Assembly: GCA_041177965.1 (NCBI GenBank) | Contig: JBEGWF010000108.1 | Location: 19,591-83,590, forward strand | Length of the DNA stretch: 64,000 bases | Reading direction: 5' to 3' | Origin: SXXZ01 sp041177965 | GTDB taxonomy: Bacteria > Verrucomicrobiota > Verrucomicrobiia > Limisphaerales > UBA9464 | In this document: piece by piece, positions 1 to 8,523 of the stretch | How positions within the stretch are numbered: position 1 is the first letter of the stretch | Layout of the letters: each line of letters begins with the position of its first letter | Position numbers and translations under genes: made by a program | Notes under the pieces: generated by a model | Told to the model about the DNA's origin: nothing | Databases searched by the model: none | What the model saw: the letters and a program-made list of their open reading frames with translations, nothing else

Positions 1-535
1 TCTCGCGTCCGACGATGCGCTCCTCCATGAGGACCTCGCCACCGTGGCCGAGAGACTCGCCCAGGGATCGGGAGAAATCCTCGACGCGATCGACGAAGCG
101 CAGCCCGACGCTGGATCCCTGTCGGACCGGCTTCAGGACCACCGGAGGATTCCAACCTTCCGGCCACGGCGAGGCGGCGTCGATGAAGCGTTCGAACCGG
201 GCCGTCGGGACGCCGGCCCTGAGGCATCGGCGCTTGGTCAGGATCTTGTCGAAGGCGTAGAGCGATGCCGAGACGCCGCACCCGGTGTAGGGCAGCCCGA
301 GTTCCTCGAGTTCGGACTGGACCGTGCCGTCCTCGCCGTAGGTGCCGTGCAGCGCCAGGAAGACGGCCCGGGTGCCGGGCGGGATCCGCAGATCGCCGGG
401 GAGGGGATCGACCTCGTCGACCCGGTGGCCCAGGGAGCGGAGGGCCCGTGCGACCGCGGCCCCCGACCGCAGGGAGACCTCCCGCTCGGCCGAGGGACCG
501 CCACGCAGCACGGTGATGTGGAAGGGATCCGTCAT
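1..535 (-). CDS. ddl: D-alanine--D-alanine ligase, N-terminal part (cut by window edge)
   Basis: Makes the D-Ala-D-Ala dipeptide that MurF adds to the peptidoglycan precursor in the cytoplasm. Only the first 178 codons are in the window. Visible family motifs are RGGPSAEREVSLRSG (residues 11-25), LHGTYGEDG (62-70), PYTGCGVSAS (82-91) and the ATP-grasp lysine stretch VVLKPVRQGSSVGL (132-145). The ATG at 535 overlaps the murB stop as ATGA, which fixes the start and implies translational coupling. It is the last visible gene of the dcw operon. The C-terminal ATP-grasp half lies beyond base 1. Confidence 0.93.
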   Translation of the reverse strand, partial: MTDPFHITVLRGGPSAEREVSLRSGAAVARALRSLGHRVDEVDPLPGDLRIPPGTRAVFLALHGTYGEDGTVQSELEELGLPYTGCGVSASLYAFDKILTKRRCLRAGVPTARFERFIDAASPWPEGWNPPVVLKPVRQGSSVGLRFVDRVEDFSRSLGESLGHGGEVLMEERIVGRE

Positions 536-1521
536 GCGTCCTCGCCCACGATCTCCACCTCGGTCTCCAGTTCGATGCCACGCTCCTCGCGTGCGCGGGT
601 CCTGACCTGTTCGATCAGTGCCAGGATGTCGGCCGCCTTCGCCTGTCCGAGGTTGACGAAGAAGTTGGCGTGGATGTCGCTGACCATGGCGTCGCCGACA
701 CGGGCGCCCTTGAGGCCGAGCTCATCGAGCAGGCGGCCGGCGGGCAGGGTGGGTTGAGGATTCTTGAAGGTGCAGCCGGCGCTCGGTTGGTTGGGCTGGC
801 TGGTCCAGCGCTTGTTCGAGAACTGCTCCATCCGGCCACGGATGACATCGGCGTCGTCGGGGCGGCCGCGGAGGACGGCCCCGAGGGCGATGTGGGTGTG
901 CAGCATCGGGCAGGACCGGTACTCCACGGGTACCTCGCGGGCCGGGAGCGTCAGGATCCGGCCCGAGCGGCTGATGCAGCGCAATTCCTCGACCGCGTCG
1001 AAGGTCCATGCGCCCATGGCCCCGGCGTTCATCCGGAGCGCACCACCCAGGGAACCGGGGATGCCCTCGAAGAACTCGAGGCCGCCCATCCCGGCCCGTC
1101 GCGCCTCGTGGGCGATGTTCTTCAGCCGTGCCCCGGCTCCGGCGGTGATGCGATCGCCTTCGATCCCGATCCGGGAGAAATGGGGGTGCGCCAAGGACAG
1201 GACGATGCCCCGGATGCCCCCGTCGCGGACCAGAAGGTTGGAGCCGCGACCCAGGACGAACACGGGGATGCCACGCAGGTGGGCGATCTCGAGGGTGCTG
1301 GCGAGGGCGTTGTCGGAGCCGGGTTCGATGAACAGGTCGGCCGGGCCTCCCACCCGCAGGGTGGTGCGCCGCGCCAGCGGCTCGTCGCGCCGGATCACGG
1401 TGTCCGGTGGAAGGACGATCTGCAGGTCGCGGAAGACGTTCGAGATGTCCTCCGCGTGCGCGGCGGCGGCCTCGATCGACGCATCGACCGGTTCGGGACT
1501 CAATCGCAGGGGGGAGTTCAT
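532..1521 (-). CDS. murB: UDP-N-acetylenolpyruvoylglucosamine reductase
   Basis: FAD-dependent enzyme that reduces UDP-GlcNAc-enolpyruvate to UDP-MurNAc. The chosen product is 329 residues. It shows the flavin-binding GRGSNLLVRD (91-100), PGSLGGALRMNAG (155-167), SAGCTFKNP (247-255) and HANFFVN (284-290). Cys in the SAGC motif is where many enzymes have Ser, the proton donor position; Cys is common in type II MurB, and the length also fits type II. The ATG at 1521 overlaps the murG stop as ATGA; the open frame continues upstream to 1629, but that part lies inside murG. murC, often fused or adjacent to murB, is absent here. Confidence 0.96.
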   Translation of the reverse strand: MNSPLRLSPEPVDASIEAAAAHAEDISNVFRDLQIVLPPDTVIRRDEPLARRTTLRVGGPADLFIEPGSDNALASTLEIAHLRGIPVFVLGRGSNLLVRDGGIRGIVLSLAHPHFSRIGIEGDRITAGAGARLKNIAHEARRAGMGGLEFFEGIPGSLGGALRMNAGAMGAWTFDAVEELRCISRSGRILTLPAREVPVEYRSCPMLHTHIALGAVLRGRPDDADVIRGRMEQFSNKRWTSQPNQPSAGCTFKNPQPTLPAGRLLDELGLKGARVGDAMVSDIHANFFVNLGQAKAADILALIEQVRTRAREERGIELETEVEIVGEDA

Positions 1522-2732
1522 GCGGCCTCCTTGAAGGGGATCCATCGGGCGGGCACCGCCGGTCCACGGGCGGAGGATCCCCTCCGGGCGGCCTGGGTGA
1601 ACGGTTGGCGAACGTGCTCCAGGATGCACTCGGCGATGGTCGCCGCCGCCTCAGGGTGGTCCATGGCTCCGAGGGCCGCCCGCATCGATTCCCTGAGCGC
1701 CGGATCCTTCAGGACCGCGAGGATGGCCTCCTGCAGCCGGGCGGGGTCCGGGGCGGCCTGATCCATCATCAGGGCGGCACCGGTCGTCGCCAGCGCGGCG
1801 GCGTTGTGGTGCTGGTGGTTGTCCTGGGCCGTCGGCAGCGGAATGAGGATCGAGGGCAGTCGCAGGGCTGCCAACTCCGCCAGAGAGGAGGCGCCGGCCC
1901 GGCTGACCACCGCATCGGCGGCCTCGAGCGCGAGGTGCATCTCCTGGAGGAACGGGAGAATCACCGAGCGGGTCGCCAGCGCCTGATGGGCCTTCTGCAC
2001 CGAGGCCAGGTCGGGTGTTCCGGACAGATGGATGAACTGGAGGTCAGGAGCCGCGGCGACCAGACCCGGGAGGGTGTCGCAGACCCATCGATTCAGGCCG
2101 CGGGCTCCCTGGCTGCCACCGGTGATGAGCAGCACCGGTTTTTCCGGATCGAGTCCGAGGGTGGTCCGCGCTGCCCGCGGATCGCGGCCCTGGCGCAGTC
2201 GGGCGATGGCCTCCCGGACGGGGGTGCCCGTGAAGGCGACCCGGGTCCGACCCCAGCGCCGGCCGGTCTCCTCGAACCCCGTGAACGATTCCCGGGTCCA
2301 CCGGGCCAGCATCCGGTTGGCCCTGCCGGGCACCGTGTTCGATTCGTGGAGGAAGGTCGCCGCGCCCAATCGTCGCCCTGCCAGCATCGGCGGCGCGGCC
2401 GTGAACCCGCCCATCCCGAGGACGGCGTCGGGCGGACGCGGGGAGAACGACCGGTCGGAGAAGCATCGGTGGGCCGCCCTCCAGGCGAGTCCGAAGCCCA
2501 TCAGGAACGCTCCGTAGTTGCGGCCCTGCAGTCCCACGGCCGGCAGCGTGGCCGTCCGGAGGTCGCCCAACCCCTGCACGGCCGCCTGGTCCACTTCCTT
2601 GGGGGATACGAGCAGGGTGACCTGGGTTCCCCGTGCCGACAGTTCACGGCCCACGGCCAACCCTGGAAACAGGTGGCCGCCGGTGCCACCGCAGGCGATG
2701 GCCACATGGAGGGAGGAGGCGGAGTGTCTCAT
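1518..2732 (-). CDS. murG: UDP-GlcNAc:lipid I N-acetylglucosaminyltransferase MurG
   Basis: Peripheral inner-membrane glycosyltransferase that converts lipid I to lipid II. It is 404 residues long, somewhat more than the usual 355-370. Motifs are CGGTGGHLFPGLA (14-26), HESNTVPGRANR (129-140), TGGSQGARGLN (204-214) and the UDP-GlcNAc site RAGASSLAEL with PLPTAQDNHQHHNA (278-311). The extra length is a basic, Pro/Arg-rich tail after about residue 377. The ATG at 2732 overlaps the ftsW stop as ATGA and its own stop overlaps murB's start. The frame is open to 3722 but that extension is antiparallel-frame noise inside ftsW. Confidence 0.96.
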   Translation of the reverse strand: MRHSASSLHVAIACGGTGGHLFPGLAVGRELSARGTQVTLLVSPKEVDQAAVQGLGDLRTATLPAVGLQGRNYGAFLMGFGLAWRAAHRCFSDRSFSPRPPDAVLGMGGFTAAPPMLAGRRLGAATFLHESNTVPGRANRMLARWTRESFTGFEETGRRWGRTRVAFTGTPVREAIARLRQGRDPRAARTTLGLDPEKPVLLITGGSQGARGLNRWVCDTLPGLVAAAPDLQFIHLSGTPDLASVQKAHQALATRSVILPFLQEMHLALEAADAVVSRAGASSLAELAALRLPSILIPLPTAQDNHQHHNAAALATTGAALMMDQAAPDPARLQEAILAVLKDPALRESMRAALGAMDHPEAAATIAECILEHVRQPFTQAARRGSSARGPAVPARWIPFKEAA

Positions 2733-3874
2733 CGGGCGGGCAGGGATTCGAGGTCGGGGGCTTGGAAGGGGTTGGAACCGCCCTGATGGGCCGACTGAGT
2801 GGCCTCCGGGGCGCGTCGGGCGATGGACAGCAGCAGGCCGACCATCACCAGCATGCTCACGGCGCTCGAACCGCCGCGGCTCACGAAGGGCAGAGGCATG
2901 CCCTTGTTGATCATCGAGTTGGTCACCACCGCGATGTTGATCATCGCCTGGCAGGCGATCAGGAAGCCGATGCCACCGGCCAGCAGACGTCCCTCCACAT
3001 CGGCCGCACGCGAGGCGATCCGGACGGAGCACAGGAGGATGACCACGAAGGCGACCAGCACCCCCAGCGTGAAGAACAGGCCGAGTTCCTCGCCGATCAC
3101 GGGGAGGATGAAGTCGGTGTGCTGCTCCGGGATGGTGAGCTTGATGACCCCGGAACCGAGACCCACCCCCTCGAGGCCGCCCTCGCGGAGCGCCGCCAGC
3201 GATTTCAACGCCTGGGATCCGGTCGTCTGCGGATACAGTTCCGGGTGGAGGAACGCATCCATCCGGTCGCGGACCATCTTGCTGGAGTTGTAGAAATGCA
3301 CGCCCAACCCGGCCCCGAGGAGGGCGGGGATGACCGCGAACCGCCTGGGCATGCCGCTGAGGAGCAGGACCACCACCGTCACCATTCCGAAGAGCGCCAT
3401 CGTGCCCCGGTCCGGTTGCTTGTAGAGCAGGCCCAGGAACGGGACGACCACCAGACCCGGGAGCACCAACCCCCAGACGAGGGTCGAGGTGGTGCTGCCG
3501 AAGCGCATGCGGGGCCCGAATCTGGAGCCCCATGCCGCCAGCGTCAGCAGCAGCGGGACCTTGGCGAATTCCGCGGGTTGGAGACCGAACACCCAGCGTT
3601 GGGCCCCGTTCCGGTAGGTGCCCAGCGGCGACAGCACCAGCAGCAGACCGACGACGGCCAGTCCGTAGAGCCACCAGTGTCGTTCCAGCCAGAACCGGTA
3701 GTGCATCCGCCAAAGCCCGCACATGAGCAGGGCGCCCCCCATGATCGCCATCGCCTGGGTCGTCACCAGGCTGGAGAAACGGGAGTCCATCATCACCGCG
3801 CTGGCGAGCATGGTGAAGCTCAGGGCCAGCAGCAGGCCGACCGTCAACAACAGCAGGATGGAGGTGGAGCGCAT
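2729..3874 (-). CDS. ftsW: SEDS peptidoglycan polymerase FtsW
   Basis: Septal peptidoglycan glycosyltransferase, polytopic in the inner membrane and partner of the class B PBP FtsI found in the same cluster. The 381-residue product has many hydrophobic segments, the conserved RNGAQRWVFGLQPAEFAKV stretch (about 88-106), a large periplasmic loop with KQPDRGT, and the C-terminal NSMINKGMPLPFVSRGGSS region typical of SEDS proteins. The sequence begins almost at the first membrane helix, so the cytoplasmic N-terminus is short. It lies just after the LysM gene (stop 3951), with a 76-base gap that is one of the few non-overlapping junctions in this operon. Confidence 0.95.
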   Translation of the reverse strand: MRSTSILLLLTVGLLLALSFTMLASAVMMDSRFSSLVTTQAMAIMGGALLMCGLWRMHYRFWLERHWWLYGLAVVGLLLVLSPLGTYRNGAQRWVFGLQPAEFAKVPLLLTLAAWGSRFGPRMRFGSTTSTLVWGLVLPGLVVVPFLGLLYKQPDRGTMALFGMVTVVVLLLSGMPRRFAVIPALLGAGLGVHFYNSSKMVRDRMDAFLHPELYPQTTGSQALKSLAALREGGLEGVGLGSGVIKLTIPEQHTDFILPVIGEELGLFFTLGVLVAFVVILLCSVRIASRAADVEGRLLAGGIGFLIACQAMINIAVVTNSMINKGMPLPFVSRGGSSAVSMLVMVGLLLSIARRAPEATQSAHQGGSNPFQAPDLESLPAR

Positions 3875-3950
3875 CTCGGATGGCTTGGTGTTCCGTTGGC
3901 GGGTTCCCCGGGCGCCGGGCCCTCGGCCCGACGCCCGACGCCGTCCGGTG

Positions 3951-4847
3951 TCAGCGGCCGGTGCCCGGCAACGGCGCGGGGATCGCGGCCGGTGCGGCCG
4001 GGGCCGCGTCGACCGGGGTCTTCGGCGCCGCTTCGGTCGGTTCGGCCTGCGCGGACTTGGCCGGGATCTTGAGCTTCTGGCCGACGTTGATCTTGTCGCC
4101 GCTCAGATTGTTGGCCGACCGGAGGGCCTTGACGGTCGTCCCTTGCTTCTTGGCGATCCTGGCCAGCGTGTCACCACCCTTGACCGTGTAGGTCGTGGTC
4201 GCGCCCGAGGCGGTCGATTCCTCGCTGGCCGCGGCCTTGGCGGAGGTTCCGGAGCCCTGGGTCGACCGCGCCGCGCCGCCGGCCGGCAGTTGGATGGTCT
4301 GGCCCACCTTCAGCTTGCCGAGGTCGACGTTCGGATTGGCGTCCTTCAGGGCCTTCAGCGAGACCCCGTTGGCCTTCGCGATGTTGTAGGCGATGTCGCC
4401 GCTCTTGATCTTGTATTCGGAGCCGACACCCGCGGTCTCCTGGTTCGCGGTCCCGGTGCCGGGGGTTCCCGGTGCACCGCCGAGCAGTTCCGGCGGCGGG
4501 ATCGTGGGCACGGCGGCGTTGGTGGCACCCGCGAGGTTGCCCGGGAAGGTCACCGCGCCGCCCGGGGGCGTCGCCAGGGTGTTGGTGTCGAGACCTGGCG
4601 GCGTCACCGGGTTGTTCGTGTCACCGGCCCCCGTGCCGGGTTGCACGGCGAGATCGGTCTGGTTGGTCGCGGCCGGCGGCTCGGTGCCGGTGGTGGCGCT
4701 CTCCTTGTTGCAACCGTTGAGCAGCACCACCAGGAACACCGCCACATGGGCGCTGAAGATGAAGGCGGCGATGCTGAAGGTCGATTTGCTCTTGGCGGCC
4801 TGTTCCAGTTTGGAGCCGGGCAGCAGGGGGGAGTTGGGCATGCTCAT
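3951..4847 (-). CDS. Membrane-anchored or lipoprotein with two LysM domains
   Basis: Probable cell-envelope peptidoglycan-binding protein of 298 residues. Residues 20-45 form a hydrophobic segment ending in LLNGC, which could be a lipobox or a plain membrane anchor. A Pro/Thr/Gly-rich linker follows. Two LysM repeats are visible, the first beginning SEYKIKSGDIAYNIAKANGV and the second TTYTVKGGDTLARIAKKQG, each closing with a VGQ(T/K)(I/L)-type strand; an Ala/Pro-rich tail ends the protein. It sits between mraY and ftsW, where murD is normally found. The start at 4847 is chosen because it overlaps the preceding small ORF's stop as ATGA; a second ATG lies two codons further in. Confidence 0.88.
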   Translation of the reverse strand: MSMPNSPLLPGSKLEQAAKSKSTFSIAAFIFSAHVAVFLVVLLNGCNKESATTGTEPPAATNQTDLAVQPGTGAGDTNNPVTPPGLDTNTLATPPGGAVTFPGNLAGATNAAVPTIPPPELLGGAPGTPGTGTANQETAGVGSEYKIKSGDIAYNIAKANGVSLKALKDANPNVDLGKLKVGQTIQLPAGGAARSTQGSGTSAKAAASEESTASGATTTYTVKGGDTLARIAKKQGTTVKALRSANNLSGDKINVGQKLKIPAKSAQAEPTEAAPKTPVDAAPAAPAAIPAPLPGTGR

Positions 4848-5242
4848 GGAATGGTGCTGGGGGTCGGTGCTACTTGGGTCGAGGATGGAGTGGTGTCGGA
4901 TCCGTCCCGAACCGGGTCCTCCACCCGGGTCGGGACGAAAGGGGCATGGACCGCTGGGCGGGCGGTCTGGGAAACGGGAGCGGCGTGGCTGTGGGGAGCG
5001 GTCTGTGGGCCGGTCCGGCGGGTCGCCGGAGGCGCGACGGTCTGGATGCTGGGGGTGGCAGGGTTTGCACGGATCGCCGCGGTACGGCGGCCCCGGCCCA
5101 CGAGGGGCGCCGGACGCCACCGACGGTCTGCCATTAAACAAACCGAGCGGACGCGATCAAGGAACATCCGGGACCGATCGCCCATCCCGTCTCCGGGACC
5201 GGTGCGGCCGTTGTTTCCGGCGTGTGTGACGGAGTCCATCAT
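4844..5242 (-). CDS. Small orphan ORF between mraY and the LysM gene
   Basis: Not recognised. A 132-residue reading frame fills the gap between mraY and the LysM gene exactly: its ATG at 5242 overlaps the mraY stop as ATGA, and its TGA overlaps the LysM start as ATGA. The protein is rich in Arg, Pro, Thr and Ala, with no evident membrane helix or known motif. Its second half looks disordered. Third codon positions are mostly G or C, as in neighbours, but this is weak evidence in such GC-rich DNA. It could be a real coupled gene, a leader read through for coupling, or non-coding sequence that happens to stay open. Confidence 0.5.
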   Translation of the reverse strand: MMDSVTHAGNNGRTGPGDGMGDRSRMFLDRVRSVCLMADRRWRPAPLVGRGRRTAAIRANPATPSIQTVAPPATRRTGPQTAPHSHAAPVSQTARPAVHAPFVPTRVEDPVRDGSDTTPSSTQVAPTPSTIP

Positions 5243-6363
5243 CGGATCTTGAGGGTGCTCAACGCCACCACGGCGCAGAGGATGCCGGCGATGTAGAAAC
5301 GGGTGACGATCCGGGACTCCTTCCATCCCAGTTTCTGGAAGTGGTGGTGCAGGGGGGCCATCCGGAAGATCCGGCGGCCTTCCCCGAACTTGCGTCGGGT
5401 GTATTTGAACCAGCCCACCTGGAGCATCACGCTGCCGGCCTCGGCGACGAAGACCCCGCCGGCGATCAGCAGCACCAGGGGTTGATGGATCAGCACCGCC
5501 ATGATGCCGAGCGCGCCGCCCAATGCCAGCGAACCGGTGTCTCCCATGAAGACCTCGGCCGGGTGGCAGTTGAACCACAGGAAGCCCAGCGAGGCTCCGA
5601 TGAAGGCCGCGCAGACGACGGTCAACTCGCTGGCTCCGCGCACATGGGGGATCTGGAGGTAGGCGGCCAGCTTCACGTTGTCGGCCAGATACGTGAGGAT
5701 CAGCATGACCATGGCCACGATGAGCGTGCAGCCGATCGCCAGACCGTCCATGCCGTCCGTCAGGTTCACGGCGTTCGAGCTGCCGATGATGGTCAGGGCC
5801 ACCAGCGGGATGCCGATCCAGGGCACGGCCCGGAGGACCGGATCCTTGAAGAACGGGACCTGGATGTCGGACACGAGGGCGCGGGTGGAGGGCAGTTGCC
5901 AGAGGTAGATGCCGACCCCCAGGGCCAGCAGCCCCTGGACGATCCACTTGACCCGCGATTTCGCGCCGGCCGCGTTCTGCCGACTCACCTTCAGCCAGTC
6001 GTCGTAGAAGCCGAGGAATGCCAGCACCATCAGCGAGAGCATCGTCAGCAGGACCAGCGCGTTCGGTCGGGCCCAGAGCAGGACGGAGATGTCGAGCACC
6101 AGCAGGATCAGGACCCCGCCCATCGTCGGGGTCCCCCGTTTGGCCAGATCGGCCGCGGCGGCGGAGGCGTCCGCCGGGCTTCGGACATCCTTCGGTTGGT
6201 AGTCCTGTCGGAAACGGAGATTGCGGAGCCCCTCGATCACGCGGGGGCCCAGGATCCAGCTCAGCACCAGGGCGGTGATCGCCGCGCCGGCGCTCCGGAA
6301 GGTGACGTATTTGAACACCGTCCAAGGGACCGTCGGAAACAGTTCTGGGAGCTTGTAGAGCAT
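5239..6363 (-). CDS. mraY: Phospho-N-acetylmuramoyl-pentapeptide transferase
   Basis: Integral membrane enzyme that moves phospho-MurNAc-pentapeptide onto undecaprenyl phosphate, giving lipid I. The 374-residue product matches the family length. Visible motifs are KRGTPTMGG (75-83), the metal-binding FYDDWLK (119-125), NAVNLTDGMDGLAIG (197-211), FMGDTGSLALGG (272-283) and the cytoplasmic MAPLHHHFQKLGW (335-347). The ATG at 6363 follows the murF stop by seven bases. Its stop overlaps the start of the small orphan ORF. Confidence 0.97.
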   Translation of the reverse strand: MLYKLPELFPTVPWTVFKYVTFRSAGAAITALVLSWILGPRVIEGLRNLRFRQDYQPKDVRSPADASAAAADLAKRGTPTMGGVLILLVLDISVLLWARPNALVLLTMLSLMVLAFLGFYDDWLKVSRQNAAGAKSRVKWIVQGLLALGVGIYLWQLPSTRALVSDIQVPFFKDPVLRAVPWIGIPLVALTIIGSSNAVNLTDGMDGLAIGCTLIVAMVMLILTYLADNVKLAAYLQIPHVRGASELTVVCAAFIGASLGFLWFNCHPAEVFMGDTGSLALGGALGIMAVLIHQPLVLLIAGGVFVAEAGSVMLQVGWFKYTRRKFGEGRRIFRMAPLHHHFQKLGWKESRIVTRFYIAGILCAVVALSTLKIR

Positions 6364-6370
6364 GCGTCGT

Positions 6371-7771
6371 TCAGTCGTGGATCGCCGGGTCCTCGCTCTC
6401 GGTCTTCAGGGCCTCGAAGATCCTCTCGAGACGGCTGCTGCGGGAGGCCTTGGCCAGGACGCAGTCGCCGGGACGAAGCACCGGCCGCAGGGCCGGGATC
6501 GCGCTCTCGACATCGGGGAACTGCAGCAGGCCCGGCATGCCCCGCGCCCCGAGCGCCGTGTGTGTGGCGGACCGGCCCACGCAGACCAGCAGATCGATGC
6601 CCAGGCGTCGGGCGGCCGCCCCGACCTCGCGGTGGGCCTCGGCGGTGTGCTCGCCCAGTTCCGCCATGTCGCCCAGGACCGCGACACGGCGACCGGCGCA
6701 GGGGAGGTCGCGAAGCGTCTGGAGAGAGGCCAGCGTGGAGTCGGCGTTGGCGTTGTAGGTGTCGTCGAGCCACCGGATCCCGCGCCGCTCCGACCATTGG
6801 AGTCGCTGCTTGGCACCCCTGAAGCGGGCCAACGCCTCCCGGGCGGCATCGGGTGCGACTCCCAGTTCGGCCGCGGCCGCCAGGGCCAGGACGGCATTCG
6901 ACACCATGTGACGGCCGGGTACCCCGATCGCGAAGCGACCCCGCCAGCCGGGATCCGGGGCCGAGACCTCGAACCGGGTGGAATCCCAGCCCGCCTCGAC
7001 GATGCGCACGCTCCAATCGTTGCCCGGTCCGAACCCGGCCCGGATCACCCGCGCGCGGGTGCGGGCGGCGATGGCCCCGGTGGCCTCGATGTCGCCATTG
7101 ACGAAGAGGATGCCGTCCTCCGGAAGGTTCTCGCCCAGTGCGCTCTCCTCCTCGATGACGCCCTCCAGTCCACCGAAATGCTCGAGGTGCTCCCGGCCGA
7201 TCTGGGGCACCACCCCGTATCGCGGCGAGATCATGCGCACCAGGGGAGCGAGTTCGCCCGGATGGTTGGTGCCCGCTTCCAGCACGGCGGCCTCGTGCGA
7301 GCCGCCGATCCCGAGCAGGCTCAGCGGCACCCCGATGTCGTTGTTGAAACTGGCCTCCGATCGCAGCGTCCGGAACCGGGTCCCGAGCAGATCGGCGAGC
7401 AGTTCCTTGGTGGTGGTCTTTCCGTTGGAACCGGCCACGCAGACGACGGGCAGCGCGAAGCGGGCCCGGTGGGCGGCCGCCATGGCCCCGAGGGCCTTCC
7501 GGGTGTCCGTGACGGCGACGGCCGGGATGCCCGATGGCAGAGCGCTCAGGCGGTCCTTGGCGATGAGCGCCGCCGCGGCCGACCGCATCGCGTGTTGCCC
7601 GAGAAACTCATGCCCGTCGAAACGTTCACCGCGAAGGGCCACGAACAGTTGTCCCGCCCGGAGCGTCCGCGAGTCGGTGCAGACGCCTTGGAAGGTCACG
7701 GCGCCCGCCGTGGGCGGGTGCAGTTCACCTCCGGTCTGCAGGGCGATCGACTGGAGCGTGGGGCGGTCCAT
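6371..7771 (-). CDS. murF: UDP-MurNAc-tripeptide--D-Ala-D-Ala ligase
   Basis: Cytoplasmic Mur ligase that adds D-Ala-D-Ala to the UDP-MurNAc-tripeptide. The 466-residue product has an intact three-domain layout: N-terminal substrate domain with CTDSRTLRAGQLFVAL (31-46), ATP-binding loop VAGSNGKTTTK (112-122), SFNNDIGVPLSLLG (141-154), EAGTNHPGEL, and the C-terminal DDTYNANADS and GDMAELGEH stretches. It is therefore a useful contrast to the degenerate murE-like gene two positions upstream. The ATG at 7771 overlaps the SIMPL gene's stop by one base (TGATG). Confidence 0.97.
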   Translation of the reverse strand: MDRPTLQSIALQTGGELHPPTAGAVTFQGVCTDSRTLRAGQLFVALRGERFDGHEFLGQHAMRSAAAALIAKDRLSALPSGIPAVAVTDTRKALGAMAAAHRARFALPVVCVAGSNGKTTTKELLADLLGTRFRTLRSEASFNNDIGVPLSLLGIGGSHEAAVLEAGTNHPGELAPLVRMISPRYGVVPQIGREHLEHFGGLEGVIEEESALGENLPEDGILFVNGDIEATGAIAARTRARVIRAGFGPGNDWSVRIVEAGWDSTRFEVSAPDPGWRGRFAIGVPGRHMVSNAVLALAAAAELGVAPDAAREALARFRGAKQRLQWSERRGIRWLDDTYNANADSTLASLQTLRDLPCAGRRVAVLGDMAELGEHTAEAHREVGAAARRLGIDLLVCVGRSATHTALGARGMPGLLQFPDVESAIPALRPVLRPGDCVLAKASRSSRLERIFEALKTESEDPAIHD

Positions 7772-8523
7772 CAGTCGAGGGCGTAGGTGGCGTTGACCAC
7801 CGCGGTGACGGTCTTCTCGCGGGAGGTGGTGTCGTTCATCCCGTCCCAGGCGTTCTGGGTGGAATACAGGGGCGTGATCTGGAACACCCCCATCCTGGCC
7901 GAGCGCATCCGTGAGATCCTGCGGCCGCCCTGCGAGACGATCTGCTCGGCCCTCGCCCGGGCGTCGCGGGCGGCATCGGCCAGCATCTCGATCTTGGCCT
8001 CGCCGGCCTTCGTCCAGATGAACTGCGGCGCCGACGCGGTGAATTCGATGCCCTGATCGACCAGACGCGAAGCCTGGCCGCCCATCGCGAGCACCGTGTC
8101 GATGTCGCCCGAGCGCACCTCGATCGTCCGGCCCAACCGGAACCGGGTCGTGGGGCTGGCGGTTTCTCCGTCGGCCTCGCCCTGGGACTTGCCGCCTCTG
8201 ACCTGGATCCGCTGGATGGCGATGGGGTGGAACTGGGCGTTGGTGATCCCCTGGGAGGCGAGGAACTCCCGCACGGTGGTCTCCTGTCCGGTCAGGAGGC
8301 CCTGGGCTCCGAGGAGCGTGGGGTCCTCGACCGTGATCGAACCCTGCCACACGATGAGATCGGCGCTGACATTCCTTCGGGACGATCCGGTCACGCCGAC
8401 CGACTCCGCATCGGCCACCTTGAGCCAGGTGCGCGTCATCAGGGTGGTGGAGGCGACCAGTCCCGCCGCGAGGAACAGGCCGGCGACCACGCCGAGGAGA
8501 TGGGGTTTGGGCAGCGTCGTCAT
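7771..8523 (-). CDS. SIMPL-domain (DUF541) periplasmic protein
   Basis: SIMPL/DUF541 family proteins are periplasmic or surface proteins of poorly defined role. The 250-residue product has one N-terminal membrane segment (about residues 9-28), then the SIMPL domain: VTGSSRRNVSADLIVWQGSI near the start, and the family's hallmark ARAEQIVSQGGRRISRMRS stretch near the end. It is not a standard dcw gene, but it is firmly embedded: its ATG overlaps the murE-like stop (ATGA) and its stop overlaps murF's start. That suggests an envelope role linked to wall synthesis. The open frame extends upstream to 8586 but overlaps the preceding gene. Confidence 0.85.
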   Translation of the reverse strand: MTTLPKPHLLGVVAGLFLAAGLVASTTLMTRTWLKVADAESVGVTGSSRRNVSADLIVWQGSITVEDPTLLGAQGLLTGQETTVREFLASQGITNAQFHPIAIQRIQVRGGKSQGEADGETASPTTRFRLGRTIEVRSGDIDTVLAMGGQASRLVDQGIEFTASAPQFIWTKAGEAKIEMLADAARDARARAEQIVSQGGRRISRMRSARMGVFQITPLYSTQNAWDGMNDTTSREKTVTAVVNATYALD

